Assembly (NCBI GenBank): GCA_035946735.1
Contig: DASYYZ010000182.1
Span: forward strand, 1-64,000
Source: Gp13-AA77 sp035946735
GTDB taxonomy: Bacteria; Acidobacteriota; Terriglobia; UBA7540
DNA: 64,000 nt
Reading direction: 5' to 3'
Made by a program: the position numbers and the translations under genes
Shown here: positions 53,501 through 62,648 of the stretch, piece after piece
How positions within the stretch are numbered: position 1 is the first letter of the stretch
How the letters are laid out: every line of letters begins with the position of its first letter
Notes under the pieces: generated by a model
The model's input: the letters and a program-made list of their open reading frames with translations, nothing else
What the model was told of the DNA's origin: nothing
Database searches by the model: none

Positions 53501-54044
53501 CTTCGATACAACGAACAATTTCGTGGTCAGTTACTCCTATACCATGCCTTTCGAGAAGTTGTTCGGGCACGACCGGCTCGCAGGTGGATGGAAGCTTTCG
53601 GGGACGACGCGTTTTGCCACCGGATTTCCTGTCACATTGAACGAGCAGGACGATAACTCGCTGTTGGGAACATCAGGTTCCGGCATTGGGGGTGGAGTGG
53701 ATGTGCCCGATTACACTCAGGGAAACCTGAACTTCGCCAATCCTCGTACTGGGCGTCCTTACTTCAACACGTCATTGTTTTCTCCCGAAGCGCTCGGCCA
53801 GTTCGGCACGGCCAATCGCCGCTTCTTTCACGGGCCGGGCCTGAACAATTTTGACATGGCGTTGGTCAAAAACACTCGCCTGACCGAATCGAAGAGTTTA
53901 GAATTCCGAGCGGAGTGGTTCAATATCTTTAATCATGCTCAGTTCATGACACCGAATGGGAACATCAACAGCGGAACCTTTGGGCTGGTGACGTCGGCGT
54001 ATGCGCCTCGCATCGGGCAGTTGGCACTGAAGCTTTACTTCTGA
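50502..54044 (+). CDS. Oar-type TonB-dependent receptor (second paralogue)
   Basis: A 1180-residue receptor with a long signal region (LRHLTIRLQISLAALAFILV, cleavage near GSAS), a carboxypeptidase-regulatory-like domain (ISGIVKDPSGAVIPAASV; GFYSFPELPIGDYTISI), plug (LPLNGRSYTDLLALQPGV; VVTKSGTNQFHGDVF) and a barrel ending FGLVTSAYAPRIGQLALKLYF. Judged by eye about three residues in five match the receptor at 41232-44771 throughout, with the same QELGYPV and VFPNA segments, so the two are paralogues. ATG 50502 has GGAGG 6 nt upstream; the frame is open from 50412. It probably imports a related glycan fragment. Confidence 0.9.
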   Translation: MTAITGRSQSEAITLRHLTIRLQISLAALAFILVFAQVGSASIAGSISGIVKDPSGAVIPAASVVALNTRTGVRQTTTTDSDGFYSFPELPIGDYTISIESSGFRPYKQTGLVIDISTALRVDITLEIGTVSQAVTVSSTAVHVETTSTQQGEVITGTHMTSLPLNGRSYTDLLALQPGVAPLASGEYITYTNSATSVSGGLDAGGLSINGQRETANGFTVNGADVNESIYQQTSVVPNLDSIAEFRILTSNFDAEYGNYSGGQIMVVTKSGTNQFHGDVFEFLRNDALDSRNFFSPTRGSFKQNQFGATVGGPIRHDKAFFFVDYQGTRNVIGQDTGNILVPSVADRAGDLSDEATHLTGKVAGASWAQMLSQELGYPVAAAEPYYTTGCNSSAQCVFPNATICRSAFSPPVSHLLQYIPMPNSGPYFTTSAYSETLRDDKGGVRVDGSTRFGMLSAYYMVDDYTLVNPYATSSLPGFADQNAGRAQLIDLSDTTSFGGSALNEFRMSFTRNAIFENEPLPGQGTGVTLSSLGFVEGFNTLGIGPEATQYEGVPPIGLNEFGFGVSANTTKQFDNIFQWQDNYSKIIGTHTLKFGGNFHYDQAGLLWPNLTSNGNFGFNGNETGNDFADFLIGAPVFFAQGAPNGFPNRSHYLGLYGQDSWRASRNLTVNYGLRWDVSQFWYNPRNEVDAMIPGEQSVDLPGAPTGLLFPGDPGVPKTVAPTGYHNFGPRIGLAYSPAASGGILKLITGGPGKSSIRLGYGLFYTAIEDLSVQVQTDYPFGLYYVSPVPSLFTTPYVDRGTGHSEGQRFPVVFPPPPSPSHPNNNVNWAQFIPISSNPVVYGGDRLPYSEDYSVSVQRQFGSDTLVSLAFVGAQGHRLLTGLEANPGNPTLCLSVSQPNQVMPGTPTCGPFGENGVYYPVSGGVIKGTRGPFGPLFASNAWYDTMGNSNYNAFETSVRHASGRAEFLASYTYSKAMDNASGLGDQVYPFNYKLTKALSAFDTTNNFVVSYSYTMPFEKLFGHDRLAGGWKLSGTTRFATGFPVTLNEQDDNSLLGTSGSGIGGGVDVPDYTQGNLNFANPRTGRPYFNTSLFSPEALGQFGTANRRFFHGPGLNNFDMALVKNTRLTESKSLEFRAEWFNIFNHAQFMTPNGNINSGTFGLVTSAYAPRIGQLALKLYF

Positions 54045-54115
54045 TTCCGGCTGGGTTGCCGGGAAGTTCTACCGGCATCCGTATAGGCGCGCTATGGTGG
54101 CGGGAGGCTGCAAAC

Positions 54116-55489
54116 ATGGATGCCACGCGAATCATGGGCTGGGCACGATTCCTTGTTCCCATTCTTCTTCTAGGATTCAATTGGCTCACCGCCACTCACC
54201 TCTTTGGGCAATCCCCGGCAAGGCCGGAGCCGCCTGATTGGTTTTCAGGCGACGCCCACGTCCATCGCGGCATTGGCTGCGGTCGCGCCAATGAAAAAGA
54301 GATGCTCACGCCGCGACAGCTTCTGGAAATGATGAAGACGAATAACCTGGCCGTCATTTCTGTGCTCAGCGATATCGGAAATGGTGAAATCAAGGACGCC
54401 GCGAAGGATATACCACTCATGACCGGACGGGACGATCCGGTCTCGACTCCCGATCACATCGTGCATTGGGACGCCGAATGGCACTACGATCCTGAAGGCG
54501 TCACGTTTGAGCGAAAGGTAATCGGTGGTCACCTGATCCTGCTGGGATTGAGGCAGGGCGGACAGCCGTTCGCTCAGTACACCTATCCGATTTTCGAGTG
54601 GGCGAAAGATCGGGGCGCGATTGGCGGTTACGCGCACATGCAGTATTTGCCTTTCGCCTTCTATCCGCCGCCCGACGGCATCCCTCAATCGCTCGACTGC
54701 TGCGCACCGCTGGAGTATCCGGTGGAAACGGCGCTAGGAAGCTCGTCGTTCCTGATGGAGGACGTGCATGGAAGCGACTCGGCAATTCAGGCTTATTATC
54801 GAATTTTGAATTGCGGGTTCCGGCTCGGTCTGGTGGCGAGCACGGACTATTCCTGCAATTACCTCGAACCCCTCGGAACGCTCTTGACGTACGTGAGAAT
54901 TCCGGCGGGCAATCTCAGTTACGACAAATGGATCGAAGGCCTCGCCAAGGGGAAAACCGTGGTGTCCCGAAATGCCCACAACGAATTCCTGGACCTTAAG
55001 GTGAACGATTCGGCGCAGCCCGGCGACGAGATTCGGTTGGAAGGAAAGGGCCCGGTGCGAGTTCGGGTGGAGTGGACAAGCGTTAAGAAGGCGGTCGGCA
55101 GAATTGAGGTGGTCCAGAATGGATCGGTGGTGGCATCCAAGACCGCCGAGGTCGCGCCCGGCTCACCGGCGGTTTTCGAGACTACACTGCGGTTCCCAAA
55201 AAGTGGATGGCTCGCCGCCCGGCGGATGGATTGGCAGAACGGACACCAGACTCATACCGGGGCCGTTTACGTGGTGGTGAGAGGGCAGCCCATCCGTGCC
55301 AGCGCCCGCGACGCGGAGTTCTACGTCAAGTGGATCGACAACCTGATTCAGAAAACGTCCCCTGGCGGCGCCTGGAGTACGTTTCTCTCCAAGGACCGCG
55401 AGGCCGCTCAAGCCCGCTATCGAAAAGCCCGGGCGATATTTGAGGAAAGAGCGCGTGAGGCTCAGAAGCAGGCCGCAGCCAATCCATGA
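54116..55489 (+). CDS. CehA/McbA-type PHP metallohydrolase, exported
   Basis: A 457-residue protein with a signal peptide or anchor (WARFLVPILLLGFNWLTA) and a PHP-like domain starting WFSGDAHVHRGIG (H48, H50). Further candidates for metal binding are in GAIGGYAHMQYLP, MEDVHGSD and VASTDYSCN, followed by a C-terminal beta-sandwich (VRVRVEWTSVKKAVGRIEVV) and a helical tail with coiled-coil character. CehA-type proteins act as metal-dependent phosphoesterases or hydrolases on sugar or other esters. ATG 54116 has GGGAGG 8 nt upstream. It follows the receptor by 71 bp and its stop overlaps the next start (ATGA), so the three form one operon. Confidence 0.75.
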   Translation: MDATRIMGWARFLVPILLLGFNWLTATHLFGQSPARPEPPDWFSGDAHVHRGIGCGRANEKEMLTPRQLLEMMKTNNLAVISVLSDIGNGEIKDAAKDIPLMTGRDDPVSTPDHIVHWDAEWHYDPEGVTFERKVIGGHLILLGLRQGGQPFAQYTYPIFEWAKDRGAIGGYAHMQYLPFAFYPPPDGIPQSLDCCAPLEYPVETALGSSSFLMEDVHGSDSAIQAYYRILNCGFRLGLVASTDYSCNYLEPLGTLLTYVRIPAGNLSYDKWIEGLAKGKTVVSRNAHNEFLDLKVNDSAQPGDEIRLEGKGPVRVRVEWTSVKKAVGRIEVVQNGSVVASKTAEVAPGSPAVFETTLRFPKSGWLAARRMDWQNGHQTHTGAVYVVVRGQPIRASARDAEFYVKWIDNLIQKTSPGGAWSTFLSKDREAAQARYRKARAIFEERAREAQKQAAANP

Positions 55490-57234
55490 AGGCAAGCGAG
55501 AAGCACGCTACAGGCATTCCGTTGTGGAACGGCAAAAGCAGTGACGCTACTGGGCAAACCCGTGGTCGTGCGCGGCTTTTTCAAGGGATCAGAGAATTGA
55601 AGAGTGGCCTAACTCGTCGTGAACTCTTGGAGCGAATCGGTCAAACGGTGTTGGCTGCCGGCCTTTCCGCCCTTTCGTTGGACGCGGAACAGGCACCCTT
55701 GTTTAACGGCCACAAGGTGATTTTGGACGATCAGAACAAAATCATTCCGTGGTCTACGCCGATCCAGAATGCTTACGACCATTTTCTCCGCTTGCGCTGG
55801 GACTTTATCAAGACCAAAGTGCCTAACTGCCCCGGACCGCCCCCACGATCGTCGTATCCGCAGTTCTACTTCTATTGCGCATTCTGGGACAAGGATGGAA
55901 GACTTGATCCCGACACCTGGATGAACGATGTGGCAGAGAAAATCCCGAACTGGTTTGAATCGGCGCGCTTGTATTATGCCTATACGGGCGACACTACGGT
56001 GATGACCATCGTAAAAAAGCTCATGGACTACACGATTGCTCATGGTACCAGCCCTTCAACCTTCGCCTGGCCGAATTTTCCCTATACGACGACGAACGCT
56101 GGAGACATGGAATTCCGCGGGTTTACTGGCGCCAAGAGATTTCTCCTTCATGAGACCCTGGTTGGCTACGCGGGGGATATGGGCCTGGTCTATTACCGCA
56201 TGTACCTCTACAGCGGTGACAGGACATACCTGACTGCCGCTCTCAATGTGGCGAACAAGCTGGCGCGCGAGGTGCGCACCGGCACTGCCACCCAATCGGT
56301 CTGGCCTGACCGGGTGGTGATGGATAGCGGAAAGGTCACGTCGGATTACGGAGCGCACTGGGTGGGCTGTTACATGTTACTCGACCAATTGATTAAGGCG
56401 AACCGTGGCGATGTGAAGGCTTACCAGAATGCGCGTGACAAGGCCCGAGACTTTCTCCTGCAGTTTCCGCTAAAGACCGGCTATTGGGCCGACGGACATA
56501 CCGACAACTCGGATTACGGCAACACGTACAAGAGCAACACGCCTGCCAGCAACTACACTTTGGCGCTATTCGATTATCCCGAATTGGATCCTGACTGGCG
56601 GACAGATGTGCCCAAGTTGATCAAGTGGACTGAAGACAATTTTGTTTTTCGTTGCGCCCCCGGGGAGCCGGCGACCGAGTGGGGAGCCAATATCGTGGGG
56701 GAGCAGGACGGATTCCTGCCCAAAATGGACTATCAAACCGCGCGCTATGCCGCGCAGTGCGCCCGATGGTATGCGGTTTCGCGGGATGAAACCTACAAGG
56801 AAAAAGCCTATCGATGTTTGAATTGGGTGACTTATTGCAATAAGCCAGATGGTGAAGCGTCTGAAAGTCCGGTGAGCAAACATATCTCCAACTGGTGGTC
56901 GGACTGCTACGGCGAGTGTCCCAGGATGTTTTACCCAGCGTTTGCGGGGGTTCCCGAATGGGCGCCACCGGACGAAAACCACATTCTCTATTCGGATGCG
57001 GTACTTAAGGATGTTTTTTACGCCCCAAAGAGGGTCCAATACACCGCCACCCAGAAGGCAGGAACGGAGTATCTGCGGCTGGCATTTCGCCCAGCCCGCA
57101 TTACACTTAAAGGCGCCAGGCTCCCTTTACGTTTTGATCTCGATGCCGAGGGCTACACCTTGAGAAGAATCGGAGAAGAAGATTATGCAGTGAATATCAG
57201 GAGGACGGAGGTCGGTCAGGTGGTTATCCAGTAA
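55486..57234 (+). CDS. Tat-exported putative alpha-toroid glycan-active protein, family not recognised
   Basis: A 582-residue protein I cannot assign to a named family. A twin-arginine signal (GLTRRELLERIGQTVLAAG) begins near residue 41, preceded by an unusual 40-residue extension; a TTG at 55597 would shorten it. The mature part is helical with repeated aromatic hairpins (WFESARLYYAYTGD; YAGDMGLVYYRMYLYSGDRTYL; AAQCARWYAVSRDETYKEKA), as in six-hairpin glycosidases and polysaccharide lyases, then a short beta domain at the end (residues 520-582). Acidic candidates include WADGHTDNSDYG and GEQDGFLP. It is coupled by ATGA to the PHP gene and followed by GH106, so action on the same glycan is likely. 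Confidence 0.6.
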   Translation: MKASEKHATGIPLWNGKSSDATGQTRGRARLFQGIRELKSGLTRRELLERIGQTVLAAGLSALSLDAEQAPLFNGHKVILDDQNKIIPWSTPIQNAYDHFLRLRWDFIKTKVPNCPGPPPRSSYPQFYFYCAFWDKDGRLDPDTWMNDVAEKIPNWFESARLYYAYTGDTTVMTIVKKLMDYTIAHGTSPSTFAWPNFPYTTTNAGDMEFRGFTGAKRFLLHETLVGYAGDMGLVYYRMYLYSGDRTYLTAALNVANKLAREVRTGTATQSVWPDRVVMDSGKVTSDYGAHWVGCYMLLDQLIKANRGDVKAYQNARDKARDFLLQFPLKTGYWADGHTDNSDYGNTYKSNTPASNYTLALFDYPELDPDWRTDVPKLIKWTEDNFVFRCAPGEPATEWGANIVGEQDGFLPKMDYQTARYAAQCARWYAVSRDETYKEKAYRCLNWVTYCNKPDGEASESPVSKHISNWWSDCYGECPRMFYPAFAGVPEWAPPDENHILYSDAVLKDVFYAPKRVQYTATQKAGTEYLRLAFRPARITLKGARLPLRFDLDAEGYTLRRIGEEDYAVNIRRTEVGQVVIQ

Positions 57235-57365
57235 GGTGTGTGTCCTCAAAGATCACGGAATTCCGATTTTCTCTTTTTCATTCGACCCTTCCCACCATAT
57301 CCGAGGCCAATCATCTTTTTGAGTAGTCTGCCGGCGGTGAAATAGGGTGACGAGGTGACGGAGAC

Positions 57366-60260
57366 ATGAGGTTGAAGCGCGCGTTCGGAGTTCTCGCTCT
57401 CCTCCTCGCGGCTGGGTTGGCTGGGCCACTTCCTGCCGCGTCTATCGACAATCCTGATCAGCCTAAGAATCTCGCCGGCCTGAGAGAGGCGTTCGTCCAC
57501 CCGCCTGAAGATGCAAAGATCATGGTGCGCTGGTGGTGGTTCGGACCCGCGGTCACGGACAACGAACTCGAGCGTGAGATGCGGCTGATGAAGGCGGGCG
57601 GAATCGGCGGCTTCGAAGTACAGCCTGTGTATCCCCTGGCTCTGGACGATCCCAGTCACGGCTTCGAAAATCATCCTTACCTCTCTGACTCTTTCCTTCA
57701 CGCCTTGCGTTTCGCTTCCTCGAAAGCTCAGGAACTCGACCTGCGGATGGACCTGACACTCGGCAGCGGTTGGCCTTACGGCGGCCCGAGCGTCGCTGCC
57801 GCTCATGCCGCCGGACAACTTCGTCTCGCGACCGCGAGCGTGAAAGCCGGCTTTGGCCTGTATCCATTGCCATCCTTCGAAGCGGGCGAGGAGCTGCTCG
57901 CCGTTTTCCTGGCGCAAGGCGAACCCGGCCACGTCGCCGCCGAGACCGCCAGGGAGGTTTCCACTATTGAGGACGGCGCGGTACGAGTGCCAGCCGGTCT
58001 CGAAGGGACGCATGTGCTCCTCTTCTTCATCGCCGGCCGGACCGGCCAGACCGTGAAGCGAGCCGCCGTAGGGGCCGAAGGATTCGTGCTCGACCATTAC
58101 GACCGGGTCGCGGTCGACAGCTATCTCCGCTCGGTCGGCGACCGGCTGATGCAGGCGTTTACCGCGCATCCCCCTCGCGCGATCTTCTGTGACAGCCTGG
58201 AGGTGTACGGCTCCGACTGGACTGGAGACTTCTTGCAGGAGTTCCGCAAACGGCGGGGCTACGATCTGAAACCGTACCTGCCCGCGCTCGTCGGCAACAT
58301 CGGCGCGCAGACGGGCGCGATCCGGCATGATTGGGGCCAGACGCTTACGGAGCTCTTCAACGAACACTTCGTCTCGCCTCTCGAGGACTGGGCGCGGCGG
58401 CATCACACGTTATTCCGCGCCCAGCTTTACGGCACCCCGCCGGCCGTGCTCTCCAGCTATGCGGGAATTGATCTGGCGGAGGGCGAAGGCGCGCACTGGA
58501 AGAGCTTCGCGCCCACGCGCTGGGCCTCGTCGGCGAGTCATATTTATGGAAGGGTGGTGACCTCGTCCGAGACCTGGACGTGGTTGCACTCGCCCGCTTT
58601 TCGCGCCACTCCGCTCGATCTGAAGGCGGAAGCCGACGTTCATTTCCTGGAAGGAATCAACCAGTTTGTCGGGCACGGCTGGCCTTACTCGCCGCCCCAG
58701 GCCGGCGAGCCCGGCTGGCGATTCTACGCCGCCGCGGTGCTCAATCAGCACAACCCGTGGTGGCTCGTGATGCCGGACGTCTCGCTCTACTGCCAGCGCG
58801 TGAGTTTCATGCTACGCCAGGGAAGACCTGTGAATGACATTGCGCTTTACGTGCCAACCGATGACGCCTGGGCCCACTTCACGCGCGGTCAGGCGTCGGT
58901 GAGCGAAGCTTTGGACCACCGGCTCGGTTCCACGCTGATCGCGCGGCTGCTCGAGGCGGGATACGGTTTCGACTTCGTGGACGACGCGGCCGTCAACCGT
59001 GTGGCCAGGATCGAAGACGGGGCGTTGGTCTTGAGCGGCAGCCGCTACCGGATTGTTATCCTTCCCGGAGTGGAGCGCATCCCTTTCGAGACGCTACAAA
59101 AGCTCGATGCCTTCGCGCATCAAGGCGGCGTTCTTGTGGCCACGCTCCGCGCGCCGGCACTGGCCCCAGGTTTGATGAACGCGGAAACGGAGACACCGCG
59201 CATCCGCGAGCTTTCCGGGCGGCTCTTCGAGGGACCTTCCGCGCCCGGCCATCTGGTGAGCGATGTGGATCACGACCTGGCTGCGGCACTCCACACCCTG
59301 CACCCTCCGGACGTCAGTTTCTCACCCGCTACGCCCGATGTCGGCTTTGTTCATCGCAGCACCGGCTGGGCGGAAATCTACTTCCTGGCCAACACGGGAA
59401 ACGAGACACGGCGCGCTGAAGCAACCTTTCGGGTTCAGGGTCTGGAGCCCGAGTGGTGGGATCCGTTCAATGGCAAAATCTATCCAGCCAGCGTCCTCAC
59501 TCGCACCGCCACGGGGACCACCCTGGCCATCGATCTCGAACCCTACGGATCGCGCATTCTGCTATTCTCCAGGCAACCGCCGTCTCCTCCCAAATCGAAG
59601 CCGGGCGCCGCTGCCATGACGCAGAATCTGCCGCAACCGCTGGACCTCAGCACGGGGTGGAAGGTGACTTTTCTGGACGTGAATACCGCGCACCCATTCG
59701 AAGCACGTCAGATGGAGGCATCAGGCTCAACAGCGCGTCTGAAAAAATCAGTCACGATGGAGCGCCTGCGCTCCTGGACGGATGACGAGGACACGCGATT
59801 CTTTTCCGGCGAAGCCGTGTACGAAAAAACGGTCAGCTTGCCGGCGGGCCTGGTTGGCTCCGGCGCCGATCTTTGGCTCGATTTCGGCGAAGGAACGGCT
59901 GTTCGCCCGGCGCCACGTCGAAGCGAAGGGATGCAAACCTGGTTTGAGGGTCCCGTGCGCGAGGCCGCGGTGGTGTATGTAAACGGGCAGCGCGCCGGAT
60001 CGGTGTGGCATCCTCCTTACGCCGTGAAGCTGACGGGCTTGCTTCGGGCGGGCGCAAACCAATTCCGCGTCGTGGTGGTCAATACCGCGATCAACGAGAT
60101 GGCTGGCGCAGCTTTGCCCGACTACCGGCTGCTCAACAGCCGCTACGGCGAACGCTTCACGCCGCAGGACATGGAAGGCTTGCAGCCGCTGCCCTCGGGT
60201 TTAGTGGGAGATCTTCGTTTGGTGGCCCGTGAATCGCCATCGGCTGACGGGGCCCTTTAG
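57366..60260 (+). CDS. Glycoside hydrolase, GH106-like alpha-L-rhamnosidase
   Basis: A 964-residue secreted protein with a signal peptide (VLALLLAAGLAGPLPAAS). The catalytic part opens with VRWWWFGPAVTDNELEREM and MKAGGIGGFEVQPVYPL, the typical GH106 start, continues with ARAIFCDSLEVYGSDWT-type strand and AQLYGTPPAVLSSYAGIDLAEGEG, and ends in jelly-roll/galactose-binding modules (VVYVNGQRAGSVWHPPYAV). The Glu residues in FCDSLEVYGSDW and IDLAEGEG are candidate catalytic residues. GH106 enzymes remove terminal alpha-L-rhamnose from pectin-like glycans. It follows the toroid protein by 131 bp and supports a rhamnose-bearing substrate for the locus. Confidence 0.85.
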   Translation: MRLKRAFGVLALLLAAGLAGPLPAASIDNPDQPKNLAGLREAFVHPPEDAKIMVRWWWFGPAVTDNELEREMRLMKAGGIGGFEVQPVYPLALDDPSHGFENHPYLSDSFLHALRFASSKAQELDLRMDLTLGSGWPYGGPSVAAAHAAGQLRLATASVKAGFGLYPLPSFEAGEELLAVFLAQGEPGHVAAETAREVSTIEDGAVRVPAGLEGTHVLLFFIAGRTGQTVKRAAVGAEGFVLDHYDRVAVDSYLRSVGDRLMQAFTAHPPRAIFCDSLEVYGSDWTGDFLQEFRKRRGYDLKPYLPALVGNIGAQTGAIRHDWGQTLTELFNEHFVSPLEDWARRHHTLFRAQLYGTPPAVLSSYAGIDLAEGEGAHWKSFAPTRWASSASHIYGRVVTSSETWTWLHSPAFRATPLDLKAEADVHFLEGINQFVGHGWPYSPPQAGEPGWRFYAAAVLNQHNPWWLVMPDVSLYCQRVSFMLRQGRPVNDIALYVPTDDAWAHFTRGQASVSEALDHRLGSTLIARLLEAGYGFDFVDDAAVNRVARIEDGALVLSGSRYRIVILPGVERIPFETLQKLDAFAHQGGVLVATLRAPALAPGLMNAETETPRIRELSGRLFEGPSAPGHLVSDVDHDLAAALHTLHPPDVSFSPATPDVGFVHRSTGWAEIYFLANTGNETRRAEATFRVQGLEPEWWDPFNGKIYPASVLTRTATGTTLAIDLEPYGSRILLFSRQPPSPPKSKPGAAAMTQNLPQPLDLSTGWKVTFLDVNTAHPFEARQMEASGSTARLKKSVTMERLRSWTDDEDTRFFSGEAVYEKTVSLPAGLVGSGADLWLDFGEGTAVRPAPRRSEGMQTWFEGPVREAAVVYVNGQRAGSVWHPPYAVKLTGLLRAGANQFRVVVVNTAINEMAGAALPDYRLLNSRYGERFTPQDMEGLQPLPSGLVGDLRLVARESPSADGAL

Positions 60261-60386
60261 TCATGCGCCAGACTGAATCGGCCAAGCGCGGCCTGGTCTG
60301 GCGCGGTGATAGAATCGTCGAGGTCCGAAGCAATCAGGCAGCGGCATGAAGTCACACCTACTGTGCAGGGCCCGGCAGGTTGCAAG

Positions 60387-62648
60387 ATGTCTCCTGCGAT
60401 GAGTTCGACGTCTGACGGCCACGTCCATGCGCTGGGGCGGTACCTTTTGCGGTCAATGATCGCGGTCCTGCCCGCCTTAACACTCCTGGCTGTCTTTCGG
60501 GGTAGCGCTCGAGCTGAGGACACCCAAACCTGCACCGCCACCGAGCCCGCTCACACCTGGATCATTCAGTCTCAAGATCAGAACCGTTCCGTGGACGACC
60601 GGCTGAAGTCTTACAAGAGCGCCATTCAGGCTTGCCCGGGCGATGCGCCGCTTTACGCTGCGATCGTGGGCTTGTTGCTGCAGCAGCAGAACCCAGCCGG
60701 GGCATTAGAGTGGGCTCATCGCGGACTGAAGGTGGCTCCTTCCGATCCGGACCTCAAGGCCGACGTCGGTGTGGCGCAGCTTGCTGCGGGACGGCCCGAG
60801 GAGGCGTTGTCTACCCTAAGGACGGTCGCTCCCTCGGGGCGAAGCTTTTTCTATTTGGGAATGACTTATCGCGCCCTGCGCGATCCCGAGCACGCCCGGG
60901 CGGCATTTTCGAACGCGCTGGAAGCCGGATTCGACGATCCCTACCTGCTCTACGTTCTGATCGAGCAGGACCGGGAGGCCGGCGAAAAGCAAGCCGGGCT
61001 CGACGACTTCCAGACGTTCTACCGGAAGTACCCGAATTCGCCGTGGCTTCATATGCTTTACGGCGATGCCTACTCCGCCCGACACGACAACGTGCAGGCT
61101 GAGGCGGAGTACAAGCAGGCGGCTCAGATCGAGCCACAACTGCCGGTGGTTCATTACCAGTTGGGCTTTCTCGCGTTCGCGCGCGGCGATTATTCGCAGG
61201 CGGCCGGCGAGTTCCGGCAGGAAATAACTAGTGACCCCACTTTTGCGAAGGCCTACCTGTATCTTGGGACTACTCTGCGCCGCATGGGGAAAAACGATGA
61301 GGCTCTTCCCGTGCTCCAGCAGGCGGTGGCGCGCGATCCCAACTTCCCCCTGGCATACCGAAGCCTGGCAGTTTCTGAAATCGATGCCGGCCAGCTTCCG
61401 GCGGCGCTCGAGACTTTGCGCGCGGCGAGCCGTCGCTTTCCGCAGGAGTCTGCGTTTCCGGCCCAAATGTCTTCTTTGTTGAAACGCCTTGGGAGGCTGC
61501 AAGAGGCCAAGGACGAGGCGGAGAAAGCGCAGGCGCTGAGCCGCACCAACAACCCCGTCCATGCCGGAGTCAGCGAGGCAGAGTTGCTGGATGAGCCGGC
61601 CGGTGCAGGTCAGAAGGACAGCTCAGACCGAGCGGCAGCCAATTCGCTCCCGAGCGCTCAGGGCGGAGGTTCATCGGCGCCGTTGGCAGTCGAAGGCGGG
61701 ACCGCTGCGATCTCCGGCGGCTCGCCTCCGGCCGCGTCCAGCCAGGAGGTCCAATCCCGAAAGCTCGATCCTTCACTGCTGCCGTTATACGAGTGCCTGG
61801 AGCGCTCAGACGCTGCTTGCGCCACCAAGGCCTTGGCCGATATCAAGGGCCCCCCCGGAAGCAGTCCCGATTACCTGGAACTCGAAGCCAAGACGTTCGC
61901 GCTCAAACGTCAAAGAGACGCCGCACTAGGGGATATCGCCAAGGCGATCCAATTGGCGCCTCATGAGTACCGCTACATGATGACGCAAGGTGAGATCTTC
62001 CAGAGTTTCAACGACCAGCCCTCGGCTATCCGCTGCTTCCTCCAGGCAGATCGATTGCTGCCTCATATCTCCGGAACTTTCTACTTTTTGGGTATGAGCT
62101 TCTTCTTTGCTGAGGACTATGCGCGTGCCAAGAAGCACTTTCAGGAGGCTTGGCAGCTCGATCCGAATAACGACCGGGCGGCATTCATGCTGGGTGTCAG
62201 CAATCTGATCGACTTCAAGCTGGAGGAAGCCAGACCTTATTTCGAGGCGGCATTGAAGCTAAACCCAAACAACCCTTTTTGCCACCTCCACTACGGAATA
62301 CTGCTCAGCCGTCTGGGCGACAACGATGGAGCTATTCAGCAGGTGAGGATCGCCGAGAAGCTGGACCCGTCTTACGCCCTGACCCATTTCAATCTGGGCC
62401 ATCTGTGCAAGGAGACAGGAAGCTACGTCGAAGCGAGGCAAGAACTTGAGACGGCTGTGAAGCTCAAGCCTTCGCTGGCGGCGGCTTATTACCAGTTGGG
62501 TTCGGTTTATCACCGCCTGGGGATGGAGGCTGAATCGCGACGGGCTTACCAGAAGTTTGAGGAGGCGAGCCTCGCCGAGAAGCGGGAGGTCGCGAATCCC
62601 ATGGAATCTGACTTGGTGCCGGCGAATGGAACAACGGAGCAGCGCTAA
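60387..62648 (+). CDS. Exported tetratricopeptide-repeat protein
   Basis: A protein of about 753 residues with a likely signal region (RYLLRSMIAVLPALTLLAV, cleavage after SARA) and two blocks of TPR units. The first block (about residues 40-400) has repeats like GRPEEALSTLRTVAP and YSQAAGEFRQEITSDPTFAKAYLYLG, then a low-complexity linker rich in Gly, Ser and Ala (SSDRAAANSLPSAQGGGSS), then a second block with EDYARAKKHFQEAWQLDPNN. TPR proteins scaffold complexes; no enzymatic part is seen. The start is taken at ATG 60387 (AGG 7 nt upstream); ATG 60456 is possible. It has no clear tie to the rhamnosidase operon beyond proximity. Confidence 0.75.
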   Translation: MSPAMSSTSDGHVHALGRYLLRSMIAVLPALTLLAVFRGSARAEDTQTCTATEPAHTWIIQSQDQNRSVDDRLKSYKSAIQACPGDAPLYAAIVGLLLQQQNPAGALEWAHRGLKVAPSDPDLKADVGVAQLAAGRPEEALSTLRTVAPSGRSFFYLGMTYRALRDPEHARAAFSNALEAGFDDPYLLYVLIEQDREAGEKQAGLDDFQTFYRKYPNSPWLHMLYGDAYSARHDNVQAEAEYKQAAQIEPQLPVVHYQLGFLAFARGDYSQAAGEFRQEITSDPTFAKAYLYLGTTLRRMGKNDEALPVLQQAVARDPNFPLAYRSLAVSEIDAGQLPAALETLRAASRRFPQESAFPAQMSSLLKRLGRLQEAKDEAEKAQALSRTNNPVHAGVSEAELLDEPAGAGQKDSSDRAAANSLPSAQGGGSSAPLAVEGGTAAISGGSPPAASSQEVQSRKLDPSLLPLYECLERSDAACATKALADIKGPPGSSPDYLELEAKTFALKRQRDAALGDIAKAIQLAPHEYRYMMTQGEIFQSFNDQPSAIRCFLQADRLLPHISGTFYFLGMSFFFAEDYARAKKHFQEAWQLDPNNDRAAFMLGVSNLIDFKLEEARPYFEAALKLNPNNPFCHLHYGILLSRLGDNDGAIQQVRIAEKLDPSYALTHFNLGHLCKETGSYVEARQELETAVKLKPSLAAAYYQLGSVYHRLGMEAESRRAYQKFEEASLAEKREVANPMESDLVPANGTTEQR

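Noticed and set aside
57246..58406. Long open frame of 386 codons on the minus strand opposite the GH106 gene
   Set aside because: The plus strand encodes a clear GH106 domain with signal peptide; the antisense frame has no domain character and arises from GC-rich codon bias.
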